A DNA stretch of 64,000 bases from Linyphia triangularis (lineage: Eukaryota > Arthropoda > Arachnida > Araneae > Linyphiidae): positions 7,633,796-7,697,795 of the forward strand of contig OZ021730.1 of assembly GCA_963978545.1 (NCBI GenBank). Reading direction: 5' to 3'. How positions within the stretch are numbered: position 1 is the first letter of the stretch; each line of letters opens with the position of its first letter. A program made the position numbers and the translations under genes. Below the pieces are notes generated by a model. It made no database searches, was not told the DNA's origin, and worked only from the letters and a program-made list of their open reading frames with translations. Below are positions 9,701-19,532 of this stretch, piece after piece.

Positions 9701-10459
9701 GTTGGCTGTGGTGTTGTGTCTGACACATCCACAGTCAGTTTCACGCTTCATAAATCCTGCTCGGTTTTTACTTCTGAGATGGTTGCAATTTTTTGTGCTC
9801 TGCTGCACATTTCTTTGTGCTCCCATCGCAAATTTTGTGTATACAGCGACAGTTTAAGTGCCTTAACAAGCCTGGAGCACTTTAACAACATATGTCATCC
9901 AATAGCTCCTGACATATTATCTCTGTTACACAAACTTGAGAGGAAAGGTTTTGTTATTTTGTTTTGCTGGGTACCTAGTCATGTGGGGATTTCAGGAAAT
10001 GAATTGGCGGACTCTGCTGCTAAAGCGGCGTCAATCCCGTTTCAGCAGCCAGTCCCCTACCAAGACATAAAATCACATATTCATAAGTTTATTTTTTCTT
10101 TGCGTCAAGAAGCATGGGATTTGCAAACTAGCAACAAACTTCATACCATTAAAAACCATCTTCATATGTGGCCAGTAAATCCAATGCGTCGGACAGATGT
10201 CAAACTGACTCGTCTGCGCATTGGTCACACCCGATTCACGCATCGACATCTGTTACTGGGAGAAGATCCGCCCATTTGTGATGTTTGTCGTTGCGATATT
10301 ACTGTGCACCATATTTTAATTTCATGTCCAAAATTTTATTCTCATCGTCTTCAATTTTTTAAAAGCACAGTTTTAAACCTACAGGATTTGGTTGGGGAAA
10401 ACCCCCATCCAAATCTTTTTGCATTTCTAAGAGTAATCGGGTTTTTAAATCACATTTAG
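6779..10459 (+). CDS. L1 ORF2: endonuclease, reverse transcriptase, RNase H
   Basis: A 1226-residue polyprotein that performs target-primed reverse transcription. The N-terminal apurinic-type endonuclease shows SWNCRGFRS, LQETFL, LLGDFNGHSTMWGN and NSDHFPIL. The reverse transcriptase spans roughly residues 460-760 with SYRPIALTSC, FFDIEKAYDHTW, the EGVPQGCVLS loop and catalytic YVDD at about 667. RNase H follows, with YTDGSK (about 966), YSDSLSAL and GNELADSAAK. The C-terminal cysteine motif ICDVCRCDITVHHILISC lies near 1166. No stop or frameshift. The start ATG shares its A with the ORF1 stop (TAATG), suggesting termination-reinitiation. L3 ORF2 is nearly the same length. Confidence 0.95.
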   Translation: MASFVSWNCRGFRSRKDDVKNIISLYHPACLALQETFLNDTYTSKIRRYSCIRKDVRRGNTVSGGVCLFISHDYPSTVLTLRTSLQAVAARLHLQSLLTVCCLYLPPHAIIRQEELNNLIDQLPVPFLLLGDFNGHSTMWGNDNTNPRGRQIEKLLSDLCLCLLNNEDKTYFHEPTRTFHSLDLVICSPILLPYLNFAVGSDLHNSDHFPILISHTGNGSVTNRLPTYKYHRANWDKFTELAIITGTMVDSENVDTAVQNVTQAILNAADSSIPKTSPRTLRHCKPYWNADCQSAYKKQKKLWGIFRRYPTTGNLIAFKKAKAFARRVRRQSQKDSWISYVSSITSKTSSKQLWKKVRAANGLYPEYSCPILQTGAAVFSSPEDISNLIGETFESVSSSDSYSPTFLVTKNRAERAGINFKSNIEYSYNCDLKMYELKSALSKAHNTSPGPDGISYQMLRHLSPDSLFNILFLFNRIWKENIFPTLWREATVIPILKPGKDPKDPLSYRPIALTSCLCKTFERIVNARLSYMLEKDKCISPFQSGFRRGRSTLDNIVKLETDVRNAFLQRNHLVSIFFDIEKAYDHTWRYGILQTLFNFGFRGNLPLFIQNFLSSRVFRVRIGTSFSNYFNQSEGVPQGCVLSVTLFNLHISNILHVLSPFVHGTLYVDDLQISCQGSNMRLIERQLQAAVNRLVEWCEQNGHKLSPSKSSCVHFCRRRGLHPDPEIHIRNSPIPVVNRIRYLGVIFDNKLNFLPHILYLRKKCEKSLNILKVLSNTSWGADRTSLLRIYNSVILSRIDYGCVAYGSAGASLLRRLDTVHHTAARICLCAFRTSPIESLLTECCQLPLDLRRKKLSANYYCRIKSDPSHPLRNLSLDAYLGRLYNARPSSIRPFSERAQSVLSDAALSDLDIQLANSQIFPPWDIPSFQFLNPFAMHYKADTAPEILQKIFYLHRSQYRDYHAVYTDGSKAGERVGCGVVSDTSTVSFTLHKSCSVFTSEMVAIFCALLHISLCSHRKFCVYSDSLSALTSLEHFNNICHPIAPDILSLLHKLERKGFVILFCWVPSHVGISGNELADSAAKAASIPFQQPVPYQDIKSHIHKFIFSLRQEAWDLQTSNKLHTIKNHLHMWPVNPMRRTDVKLTRLRIGHTRFTHRHLLLGEDPPICDVCRCDITVHHILISCPKFYSHRLQFFKSTVLNLQDLVGENPHPNLFAFLRVIGFLNHI

Positions 10460-10645
10460 TGTTTATAATCATGACTAGTTTTAAGCTTTTTTAAAAATGA
10501 ATTTTTAACATATTTTATTTCTTTTATTAAATCATACCTTACCTTCATCTATTTATAACTCATCATCCATTCTAGTTTCTTTTATCGTTTGTTTGGCGCA
10601 GCATAGCCCTTGTGTTGCTTTTGCGCCATAAAACAACAACAACAA
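10460..10645 (+). other. L1 3' UTR with RT-recognition hairpin
   Basis: It contains GGCGCAGCATAGCCCTTGTG then TTGCTTTTGCGCC, a GGCGC/GCGCC stem around AGCCCTTGTGTTGC, followed by ATAAAACAACAACAACAA. The same hairpin core closes SINE-A. In known LINE/SINE pairs such a structure is what the reverse transcriptase binds. Confidence 0.75.
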
Positions 10646-11002
10646 CTAAAAATTAAAATTCCTTAAAATATTGAGATTAAGAACAATTGAGCTAATAACA
10701 CTGTAAAGTAGTTAAAATTTTAAATCAGACAATAAAAACCAATTTCTTGAAAAAATGAGAAGAGATTTTGGTGAGGTGGTGAATTTAAAATCATTGACAA
10801 TGGGGGATGATTCATTTTAAAATGTCGCATTCTGATAGTGTTAAAACTAGGACATTCACTTAAGATGTGAAGAACAGAGAAAAAGACTCCACGGGCATTG
10901 CATGTGGGGGCATTTTCTGCCAGCAGAAGATGTGCACATGGGTAAAACGAGTGTGATCAATTCTAAGGCGTGTCAGGAGCACTTCCCTTTTAGGATTTTT
11001 TG

Positions 11003-11459
11003 AAACACTTAAATACTTTGGGAGCAAAACTATCGAGCATTTTTTTTTTAAAGCTACATTTGCAATTTAATTAAAAAATATGTGAAGGAAAAACCCAAAC
11101 AGCTATTTTACATTACAGATATTGAAGGAGAAGTTGGATTTGTATAAAGAGAAGGAAATCACAGTCCGTTTTAGCGCCACCACCGTAACTGTGCCTCAGG
11201 CCTGAACAGCTTGGTGAAAAAAAGAGCATGAGTCATTAAGAGAAGACGTACGCCGACCGACAGCAGTGACTGCGCCAACTTGGATTCTTCCGTGCCGTTT
11301 GTAAACAATTCTTCATTGCCCACGCTCGATATAATTAACGTGTCTCTACAGATATTTTTGCCGTGTTCTCTCGCTAGCAGAATATCTTTCAATTCAACGT
11401 GAAATTTGTTCTACATTGAGAGATAAGAAGAAAATATTTATTATTCATTTGATCTCAAG
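11003..11459. other. Spacer, possible 5' flank of the THAP relic
   Basis: No coding signal that I trust. An antisense 73-codon frame here (11171-11392) has no family features. The segment ends at the THAP start codon. Confidence 0.4.
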
Positions 11460-12092
11460 ATGCCTTCCCGCTGCTGCGTATTCGCATGCAAAGGTTGGTT
11501 GGTTTTGTTTAGAACTTATTTGGTGCAAGGGCAACACAAGGGCCAAACTGCGCCATCAGAGTAACCATTTCTAAACAATAATTAAAATACAAACAAAGGG
11601 ATTATAGAAATCCATTGATGAACACACATCATTGGCAAATTGCTAAGAGAACAATAATGTAAATATTAAAAGTCTTAAATAAGGTGATAAAATGAGATTT
11701 GATTTAAAAAGCTAAACAGATTCGCATGAGGGGGTGAATTTAAAAGTGTTGAGAGTGATGGCTGATTTGAATTAAAAAAATGCATTCGTATAGAGTTAAA
11801 AACTGGACAATCTGATAAAATATGCGCATGCAAAGGAAATTATGACAGCAGTGCTACAAAAGTAATTGTTTTTAAATTCCCTGAAAATTCAGATATGCGC
11901 GAGAAATGGTGTAAAGCAATTCCCAGAAAGGATTTTGTTCCGACTAAATCTTCGAGGGTCTGTGAAACTCACTTCAAGAAGGATGACATTGAGAGGGACA
12001 CTTAGATATACAACAGCATGACTGGAGATAAATTATTAGCTCCCTTACGCTTTCCTCGTTTAAAGAAAGATGCAATTCCTTCAATATTCGGC
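11460..12092 (+). pseudogene. THAP-domain N-terminus of a P-element-like transposase
   Basis: The ATG at 11460 starts MPSRCCVFACK, the hallmark beginning of a THAP C2CH finger. A 330-bp LINE piece then intervenes, and the host frame resumes at 11830 as KGNYDSSATKVIVFKFP, EKWCKAIPRKDFVP, then SRVCETHFKKDDIE and RFPRLKKDAIPSIF. All THAP landmarks are present: C-x-x-x-C at the start, W-x-x-A-I, V-C-x-x-H-F and the A-x-P-S-I-F end. An in-frame TAG follows HFKKDDIERDT. A SINE at 12091 cuts it again. With the C-terminal piece at 12.7 kb it suggests a THAP9/P-element transposase. Confidence 0.75.
11483..11836 (-). mobile_element. L7: 330-bp 5'-truncated LINE inside THAP finger
   Basis: Antisense LINE 3' end at 11495-11824 with TSDs CGCATGCAAAGG at 11483-11494 and 11825-11836. 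The tail begins GGTTGGTTGG and holds a variant hairpin (TGGTGCAAGGGCAACACAAG). Antisense reading of its far end gives the last codons of ORF2 (the S-P-P-H-A-N-L-F-S-F-L region). Confidence 0.88.
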
Positions 12093-12261
12093 CGACCAAA
12101 CGGTATAGTGGTTAGCGTGCTAGCTTCTAGACTGCGAGATCGAGTCCCGTGTTAGGCATGGGTGTTTGTAAATGTATGTTGGTTTGTTAAATGACGAATG
12201 TTTCGGCGCATTATAGCCCTCGTGTTGCTGACGGCGCCAGATAATCTGAATACAACCAACC
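12091..12261 (+). repeat. SINE-A copy, full length, sense
   Basis: tRNA-like head GCCGACCAAACGGTATAGTG, A box TAGTGGTTAGCGTGC, B box GATCGAGTCCC (degenerate), then the FLINE tail with GGCGC...GGCGCC and ending AACCAACC. I could not find a clean TSD. Confidence 0.85.
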
Positions 12262-12377
12262 AGAGGATAAAAGAATTCGATTTGAAAATTAGCAACTGCA
12301 GTTAGCTATTGAATTGAGTATCGAATCAAAAGATGAAGATAAAAAATTTAAATTCTCTAGTGTTCTTTATGCAACTG

Positions 12378-12558
12378 TTGGTTGGTTGTTTTCAGATTAT
12401 CTGGCGCCGTCAGCAACACGAGGGCTATAATGCGCCGAAACATTCGTCATTAGACAAGCCAACATACATTTACAAACACCCATGCCTAACACGGGACTCG
12501 TACCCACAACCTCGCGGTCTAGAAGCTAGCACGCTAACCACTATACCGTTTGGTCGGC
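12378..12558 (-). repeat. SINE-A copy, full length, antisense
   Basis: Runs from TTGGTTGGTTGTTTTCAGAT to the head CCGTTTGGTCGGC. The B box is preserved as its complement (GGACTCGTACCC, one change). No convincing TSD. Confidence 0.85.
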
Positions 12559-12698
12559 GGTCATGTAAGGGAATCGTTTTCTGGGTTTGGATTGATGTGG
12601 GATACTATGCGACATTTTCAGGTAGAGTTAAAATGACACAACGCAATTACGTCTAGGGAATAAATCTTTATTTCAGTGTCGTGTACACGAAAGTAAAA

Positions 12699-12890
12699 AT
12701 CAACGTTACAGACATGTCAACCTATTGCTTTGAGAAACTGAAAATGAATTACCTTTTAACAGGAAAGTTACAGACAGATGCATTAGAAAATAGGTTCGCC
12801 AAGTATAGAATGCTTGCAGGGTCATCTGCACGCCAGATTTTTGAATCTGAATCAAATCTGCGACTGTAGAATTATTTGCCGCTGACATTA
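12699..12890 (+). pseudogene. P-element/THAP9-like transposase, C-terminal piece
   Basis: The frame reads YLLTGKLQTDALENRFAKYR then MLAGSSARQIFESESNLRL. This matches the conserved segment near the C-terminus of P-element and THAP9-type transposases (T-x-x-L-E-x-R-F-x-x-Y-R...G...x-Q-I-F-E-S-E-x-x-L-R). It stops at 12869. The catalytic RNase H-like middle of the protein is missing between here and the THAP finger 700 bp upstream, a region now filled with two SINEs, so this is a deleted relic. Confidence 0.65.
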
Positions 12891-14019
12891 AAGTCTTCCA
12901 ACTATGGCAGTATAAGAATTTTGCAATTTGATGGTGACATTCCATCACCAGATGGCATTTCGTAATTTGATGTTGGCTGTTCAACATCGGATGAAGTGGA
13001 TATATCTGGCGTTGATTCGGATTACAAAGAAACAGAAAACCGGACAAACCGAACTCCGGCAGGTGAAAAATCCGGCCTAGCCAAGACATCCCATCTTCAG
13101 CTAGAGGAGCCATTCCTCCTCCGTCCACTATTTCAGTGGGAACTTAACTCCTAAGGAAAAGATCCAAGTTTGGGCCCTTCCCCATCACAAGGACTTGATT
13201 ATTCCCCTTCGTAAGAGACTGATCTCAACTAAATTCAAATCCTCGCCTCATCAACCAGATACACCCGGACATCAATTGTGCCTCCAGTTGTCATCTAGCC
13301 TAACTGTATATGTATCTTAGGTATTTTAGGAATAGTTTTCGTTTCAACAAGTATTTTTCCCCCTTTTGGTTTAAAATCAGATGAGTAAATATCTCATTCC
13401 CTTACAATTCGTCATGCTATTCTAAGCCCTGGTGTTCAGTTTTTAGTTAATTTAAAACCCTTAGGGTAGTTGAGTTTCTTTAATTTATTTATATTGTCTT
13501 TATTGAGTTTGCAAGATGTTTTTTGATATATCAGTTCATGTCATCGCATAATGATAGTAATTACCTAGACAAGGTATTACCGAATAGTTCATGATTTTTA
13601 TCTATAAGTGTTATACTTAATAGAATTCCCTTCAAATAAATGATTTTCTCAGGTCTCTAGCTGGTCTTAATTCTCTCAATTCTATGTTCTGTACTATGCT
13701 GTGTTTTCAGGAAAACTTATAATTGTAAGTACCACCATGCGACAGGCAGTTTAAAGTAAAGGACACAACGCAAGTAAGCCAAGTGAATAAAATTTTATAT
13801 GTAATAAGTAAAATATATATATAAAAACAACTTTACAGAAGTATGCATAAGGACATTTAAAGATCAAGTTCTTCATCGAGTCAAAGCGTATAATGCTTTG
13901 ACTTTGTTATGATTTGAGACAAAACATTTGAAAAGACATTACCAGAAAAAGTTTAGAGATTTTGCGAACAATCGAATAGCCAGTCCAAGACTTTTACTTT
14001 GTTTCTAAAAGGCAAGGTT
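12891..14019. other. No gene seen
   Basis: About 1.1 kb with scattered stops. The antisense 140-codon frame (12706-13128) overlaps the P-element piece in antisense and has no family signature. Confidence 0.5.
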
Positions 14020-14420
14020 TTTTCAATGCCTAAAGAAGCAATTAAGATGGTTAATGCAAAAATGTATCTCATAAAAGGAGATAAAAATACCTATGTTATC
14101 AACTCGAAGTCTGGGTGATGTTTGTGTCCAGTTGGATTATATGGCAGATACTGCAAACACCAATAGTACTATCCAGTTTGAGCACATCCACATTGTGTCG
14201 AGAAATTTCCCTCCAGTGAAGCCTCAGGATAAGCATCAAATTTCGGTCTTGGCTCTTGTAGATGAAGCTCCTCTAAGAGAGTTTTATTAACCATTTCTTC
14301 AAGGAACCTCATCTCAAATGAAATTGCAGAGAATGTGGAAACTACCTCATTAAAAAAGGATATCAACCGTAAGTGTTTGAACTACTTACTGAAGATCTTG
14401 ATGCAAACAAAGAATACGAA
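14020..14420 (+). pseudogene. SWIM-finger fragment, MULE-like
   Basis: The frame at 14023-14166 reads MPKEAIKMVNAKMYLIKGD, NTYVINSKSG, a stop, then CLCPVGLYGRYCKHQ. That last part is a SWIM finger (C-x-C-x(n)-C-x-H) of the kind found C-terminal in MULE transposases. Frames after 14170 are broken. No DDE core is visible nearby, so only the finger is supported. Confidence 0.5.
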
Positions 14421-14853
14421 GAGAAGATAAACAAAATAATCAGAATTCACTTACAAATGCAAAAAAAATAATAAAAATATATTATAATATTAAATTGCTC
14501 TCAAATATAATAAATTAGTACATTTTAACAAAATAGAAAAATAAAATGCAAACCTGGGATTAAAAATGAATACAATTTAAACTTTACGAGGAAATCTCAA
14601 TGGTCGTAATTTCTTCATTCGAAAAATCCCCAATCACCTTTAATCGGGAAACTATAAATTTTGAGTTTCCGCATTTTGTAAAGCCATTTTTTTTTGGAAA
14701 CGAAACTTGAAGGTGAGCAGGTAAGAACGTTTTAATTGTTTTTCCACGTAAATTTTTTTAATGATAAACTACATCAAAGTTTAATGATGTCATTAACGTA
14801 AAGATGTCATTTGTCATTGTAAAGATGTCAAAGATGTCGGACGTAAAGATGTC
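14421..14853. other. No gene seen; AT-rich spacer
   Basis: It holds a short tandem GTAAAGATGTCA-like repeat at about 14800-14850 that abuts the polymerase relic. Confidence 0.4.
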
Positions 14854-15042
14854 ATGCAACATCTGCTCACCCACCTTCGAGTTGCCCCAGTAGGAGGGAA
14901 TCAGCCTGCACCTTCTGCGTCCAGAAGGAGGAGAGTTGAGGTGAAAACATCAGATGTCTTTGCCACCCGCCATTTATTCCCCAGTGAAGAGGCAGTTGGA
15001 GACCTGCTTCTCTTCATTAGGGAAAGTCATCCTCAAGTGGAT

Positions 15043-15245
15043 GCTGTTTTAAAGGTTGGTTGTATTCAGATTATCTGGCGCCGTCAGCAACACGAGGGCT
15101 ATAATGCGCCGAAACATTTCGTCATTTAACAAACCAACATACATTTACAAACACCCATGCCTACACGGGACTCGAACCCGCAACCTCGCGGTCTAGAAGC
15201 TAGCACGCTAACCACTATTCCGTTTGGTCGGCGCTGTTTTAAAGG
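15043..15245 (-). repeat. SINE-A copy with 13-bp TSD, in Polinton relic
   Basis: Full-length copy at 15056-15232, flanked by GCTGTTTTAAAGG at 15043-15055 and 15233-15245. Joining the target restores DAVLKEELDEKRAIKW in the polymerase frame. Confidence 0.95.
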
Positions 15246-16712
15246 AGGAACTGGATGAGAAGCGTGCCATCAAATGGTACGCGGGCTCGAAGATCCGGTT
15301 CGTTCGTAAGAGTGATGAGGGAGATGAAGAATATGCCACACCCTATTTCTGGAGCAAGGTGCAGATGGAGCTGGATGACAGCACTCTCCCTGAACACATC
15401 GACCAGGCCTTCGCCAAAATCAAGTCAACCTTCGATGAATTCATCGAGCGGGGATCCGGATGGATCCTCGATGAAATCGTTCATTTGGAGGTGAAGACTG
15501 CCACGTACCAACCTCTAGCCCCTGCTAGCCACTTCAAGTTGCCCAACAAGTTGGCTGCGAAGCAGGCCGTCCTCAACATACAAAATGAGGATAGTAAATG
15601 TTTCATCTGGTCTGTCCTGACTGCCCTCCATCCCATTGCCCATGGTAATCATCCTTACAAAACCGACCACTATGAAGAGTACGAGCAGGAGCTCAAGATG
15701 GGAAGTGTGAGCTGCCCCGTCCAAAGTCCGGATAATTGAAAGCCTCAACAACTTGTGGATCAATATCTATGGGTATGAAGATGATGAGATATTACCACTG
15801 TATATCTCCAAGAGGGGGATCCTGAGGTAATCAACCTTCTCTACATCGCAGAAGGAGAGAGGCAGCATTACTGCTTAAGAAAGAGTATGAGTCGTCTCCT
15901 CACCAACCTCACTAAACATCACGGCACGAGCTTCTATTGTTTCTCATGTCTGCATCGTTTTGCCAAGGAGGAGACTCTCAAAGCACATGTCCCTTACTGT
16001 AACGAGCACTCACCCCAACGCATCAAGATGCCGACTCCAAAGGACTGTGTGCTGAAATTCAGTCAGTATAAATTCCAGCAAAAAATCCCCTATGTGATCT
16101 ACGCTGATTTTGAAGCTTTGGTAGAGAAGTTGGACGTCACCACCCCCTCCAGCACTGTGAAGACGGCCACCCACATTCCCTGCGGATATGCCTACGTTAT
16201 AGTAGGACCTGATGGGAAGCCTACAAAACCTATTGTGGTCTACAGAGGATCGGATGCTGTGGATCATTTCATCAAGAACATTATTGATGAAAAAGACGAG
16301 TTAGCAATTAAGCTCACCACCATTGTCCCTATGAAACTCACTCCCCAAGACCAGCAAACTATCAATGCTGCAACACACTGTGGTCTCTGCAAGGGTCGAC
16401 TAGGAACTGATCGGGTGAACGACCACGATCACTTGACCGGTCAGTTCCGCCAAGTACTTCATAATAAATGTAACCTTGCCTTCAGGTTGCGGAAGATGAT
16501 TCCCGGCGTTTTCCACAACCTGAAGAATTATGATGCACATTTGATCATGCAGGGACTAGGAAAAGTTGCTGACCATGACATTGGAGTCATCCCTACAACG
16601 ATGGAGAAATACATCTCCTTCTCCATCACCAAGAAATTGGACAAGATCCCGGTGACTCTCCAGTTTATCGACAGTCTCCAGTTTCTGAATGCATCGCTTC
16701 ATAACCTCTATG

Positions 16713-16808
16713 GTAAGCATTAATTCCCTTTGAATAAATATATATATCTATATTGTTAAGCTTGTATGTTAATGTTTGATGATTTTAATTTTTTTTTTTT
16801 TCTTTCAG
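16713..16808 (+). other. Intron-like gap in polymerase relic
   Basis: A 96-base AT-rich segment with GTAAGCAT at its 5' end and a T-rich tract ending TTTCTTTCAG. Removing it joins CTCTATG to GTTGGGTC and recreates NLYGWVMSQ, the conserved palm motif. It therefore behaves like a true intron. An in-frame TAA follows shortly after. Confidence 0.65.
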
Positions 16809-17630
16809 GTTGGGTCATGTCCCAGTATTAACCTGTTGGGGATTTTCAGTGGGTAAATCCTACAAGTGTCCCTCTCCAAACTATATTGAATCAGGCAGAT
16901 GATGCGGATGAAGGTTTCATCCTCGAAGTGGACCTAGACTATCCTGCGGAACTCCATGATGACCACAACACCTATCCTTTGGCTCCCGAACGCCTCAATA
17001 TAAAGCCTCACATGCTCTCACCAACTGCCTACGAAATTCTTGAGGAGATGGGCATAAAACCAGCTTCTCCAGTGAAAAGCTCGTCCCCAATCTCCAGTCC
17101 AAACAAAATTATGTGATTCACTATCGCAATCTAAATATCTATCTTTCTCTTGGGATGCTGCTTGTTAAAATCCATAGAATTTTAAAATTCTATCAACAAC
17201 CTTGGTTGGAGGAATACATAGCCTTTAACACAGAGCAGAGGAAACTTGCGAAGACATCTTTTGAAAAAGATTTTTTCAAATTACTAAACAACGCGGTGTT
17301 CGGGAAAATCATGGAGAATCTTAGGAACAGATTTGATGTACAGTTACTAACAACCCGAGGAAGGCCAAGAAACTGGTCCCGTCTCCTGCTTTCCATGCCT
17401 TCACTGAATTTGACAACAACTTAATGGCTATAAAGAGGAAGGTGAAGAACTTGACGCTGAATCGGCCGATTTATGCCGGCTTCACAATTCTTGAGCTGAG
17501 TAAATTACTTATGTACGAATTTCATTTCAACATCATCAAAAAGAAGTATGAAAGCAATGTCTGGCTGCTCTTTACGAATACAGATTCACTCACTTATGAG
17601 CTTACGACATCGAACCTCACAACAGACCTG

Positions 17631-17836
17631 CAGGAATTAAAGTTTGGTTGGTTGTATTCAGATTATCTGGCGCCGTCAGCAACAGGAGGGCTATAATGCG
17701 CCGAAACTTTCGTCATTAGACAAACCAACATACATTTACAAACACCCATGCCAACACGGGACTCGAACCCGCAACCTCGCGGTCTAGAAGCCAGCACGCT
17801 AACAACTATACCGTTTGGTCGGCCCAGGAATTAAAG
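17631..17836 (-). repeat. SINE-A copy with 12-bp TSD, in Polinton relic
   Basis: Copy at 17643-17824 between CAGGAATTAAAG direct repeats (17631-17642 and 17825-17836). Removing it rejoins LTTDLQELK with AHFDFSRLP. Confidence 0.95.
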
Positions 17837-18240
17837 GCTCACTTCGATTTCTCCCGACTACCCACTGGATCATCCTCTCTTCAACACCACCAATAAAAAG
17901 AAACTTGGTTACTTTAAGGATGAACTAAAAGGGAAATCAGGGTTCGAATTAATTGGTCTTAGATCCAAGATGTACTCAATCCTGAGTGAGGATGGAGTGA
18001 AATAAACCGCCAAGGGAATTAGCAGGAGCGCGGCCAAGCAACAGGTGAAGCGCCAACCTTACAGGGATTGTCTTCTCAGCCGTCAGACTACATCAGTTAT
18101 TCAGCAGCGGATTGGGAGTGAGAAACATAACATCTTCTCACTTCAACAAACCAAGAGAGCCTTGTCGGCCTTTGACGACAAACGGTATCTGCTGGAAGAT
18201 GGCATAACCAGCTATGCCTATGGTCACTTTAAAATTCCTA

Positions 18241-19369
18241 AAATCATTCATTTAATCCTTAATTTTTTATTTTTTTTTAAATCTTAATTTAACTAAAATA
18301 TTACTTTAACTAAATTTTTTTAAAACTCATTTAAAGTTAATTTTTTTTCTCAAGATTTTGTATGTGACCATTAAATTTAACTAATGAGAGAAATGTACGT
18401 TCTCATAAGTCTTCTAAAAAGATTTTTTATGGATACTCTTAAAATTTAATTCATAATGTTTAACTTTTTCCTTTTCTAGAAATAGTTTGTGTCCAGCATT
18501 AATTTTTTCGGCTTCAGATTTTATAAAATTCAAAATTGATTAGGATTGGAGGTGATGGTGTCTTCTTAAAAGGTATTATCGAATGGTTGGTTAGTGACCT
18601 CATATTTCAAAGAAATATACGTTCTTTGGAATAAGTTTTTGTTTTGTTAGGGTGGAGTGAGGCGGTACCAATTCTTCTTACAAGAAGTATCGGGCTGGAG
18701 GTGGGTCCTCGCTTTTAAAATTTAGCTTAAAAATAATTAACATTTTCTAAAGTCTTTCAAATTAGCTTATTCATAATTGGTTAGGGAAGGGGGGTGGGTA
18801 GATGAGTTCCCATGAAGGCAACGTCCGATAGTCGATATTTTAACAATTGTTTGGTAAAATATTGCATAGAGGACGCTACACTGAATCGTTTGATATATCA
18901 CTTTATATTGTAAACCCATTAGAACTATATTATTTTTTAATAATTAAAATTACTGATTGTAGTTTCGGTTTCCCTTTTCTAGTTTCGATTTCAATGTAAC
19001 ATTTAGTAATTACATTTTTTAATGTTTTCATACATTTATGGAGGTACTACATTTTAAATGTAACTGCAGATATCTTTTCCGCGTGTAATTTAAAGTAAAT
19101 ATTTATTTTTTAGTAAGTTTGATGAATTCATTTGCGAAAGTGTTCACTACCAGTGTTTTCGCTTTTATTGAAATATTGAAACTGGCATGCAGAGAAATTT
19201 GAAAAAGGGAAATCTTATCCCAATAACATAAAAATATTTTAAATGCTGAAAAAAGCGCATTCGTTAGCTGATGAAATTGTGAGGAGTTTATCTAAGAAAT
19301 AGTAAAGTGTGTCTTCGGAACAGTGTGTCATGGGGAGAAACTGCATGTTGTTGAAATTGGCTTATTATC
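18241..19369. other. No gene seen; AT-rich spacer
   Basis: About 1.1 kb, AT-rich, without recognisable coding or repeat structure. Confidence 0.6.
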
Positions 19370-19532
19370 TATCTTACTGGATTGGTTGTTTTCAGATTAT
19401 CTGGCGCCGTCAGCAACACGAGGACTATAATACGCCGAAACATTCGTCATTAGACAAGCCAACATACATTTACAAACACCCATGCCGAACACGGGACTCG
19501 AACCCGCAACCTCGCCGTCAGTATCTTACTGG
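19370..19532 (-). repeat. SINE-A copy, 5'-truncated, with 11-bp TSD
   Basis: Copy at 19381-19521 flanked by TATCTTACTGG (19370-19380 and 19522-19532). It lacks the first ~40 bases of the head, including the A box, so truncation happened during target-primed insertion. Confidence 0.9.

Larger units (their letters stand above)
4993..10658 (+). mobile_element. L1: full-length I-group non-LTR retrotransposon
   Basis: A complete 5640-bp element (5006-10645) between 13-bp TSDs, CTAAAAATTAAAA, at 4993-5005 and 10646-10658. The 5' end is CCCCTCAGGGGG, the same terminus seen in L2, L3 and L5. It holds a roughly 630-bp 5' UTR, ORF1 (zinc-knuckle protein), ORF2 (endonuclease, RT, RNase H) and a 3' UTR ending in the GGCGC hairpin and short AAC repeats. 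Both ORFs are open, so the copy is young and may be competent. The combination of three CCHC knuckles in ORF1 with EN-RT-RNase H in ORF2 fits the I superfamily (I/Nimb/LOA-like); I cannot fix the exact clade. Confidence 0.93.
4904..11002 (-). mobile_element. LINE fragment L6, 5'-truncated, split by L1
   Basis: The antisense 3' tail lies at 4918-5005 (GGTTGGTTGGTTGATT, then GCAAGGGCTTCACTAGGGCC) and its continuation, the end of ORF2, at 10659-10988. Antisense reading of 10780-10990 gives the C-terminal ORF2 region with the cysteine-rich end. The outer borders are matched TSDs, TTTAGGATTTTTTG, at 4904-4917 and 10989-11002. The true element is only about 420 bp; everything between is the younger L1. 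Confidence 0.85.
14854..18240 (+). pseudogene. Polinton/Maverick protein-primed DNA polymerase B relic
   Basis: Remains of a type B, protein-primed DNA polymerase of Polinton/adintovirus type, which copies the element's linear DNA. Readable blocks in order: GSGWILDEIVHLEVKTATY (15455), NEDSKCFIWSVLTALHP (15585), a C2H2-like FYCFSCLHRFAKEETL (15930), exonuclease YVIYADFEALVEKL (16090), VNDHDHLTGQFRQVLHNKCN with NLKNYDAHLIMQ (16415-16550), palm NLYGWVMSQY (split by an intron-like gap), EVDLDYPAELHDDHNTYPLA, FFKLLNNAVFGKIMENLRNR (17270), TNTDSLTYEL (degenerate DTDS) and DDKRYLLEDGITSYAYGH. Two SINEs, several frameshifts and stops, and a missing stretch before the palm make it dead. No Polinton integrase, ATPase or capsid gene is nearby. 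Confidence 0.85.

Noticed and set aside
12091..12170. tRNA gene
   Set aside because: A and B boxes are present, but the acceptor stem does not close and a LINE-type tail follows. These are SINE heads, repeated across the window.
12706..13128. Antisense 140-codon frame
   Set aside because: Overlaps the P-element fragment on the other strand and has no recognisable motif.
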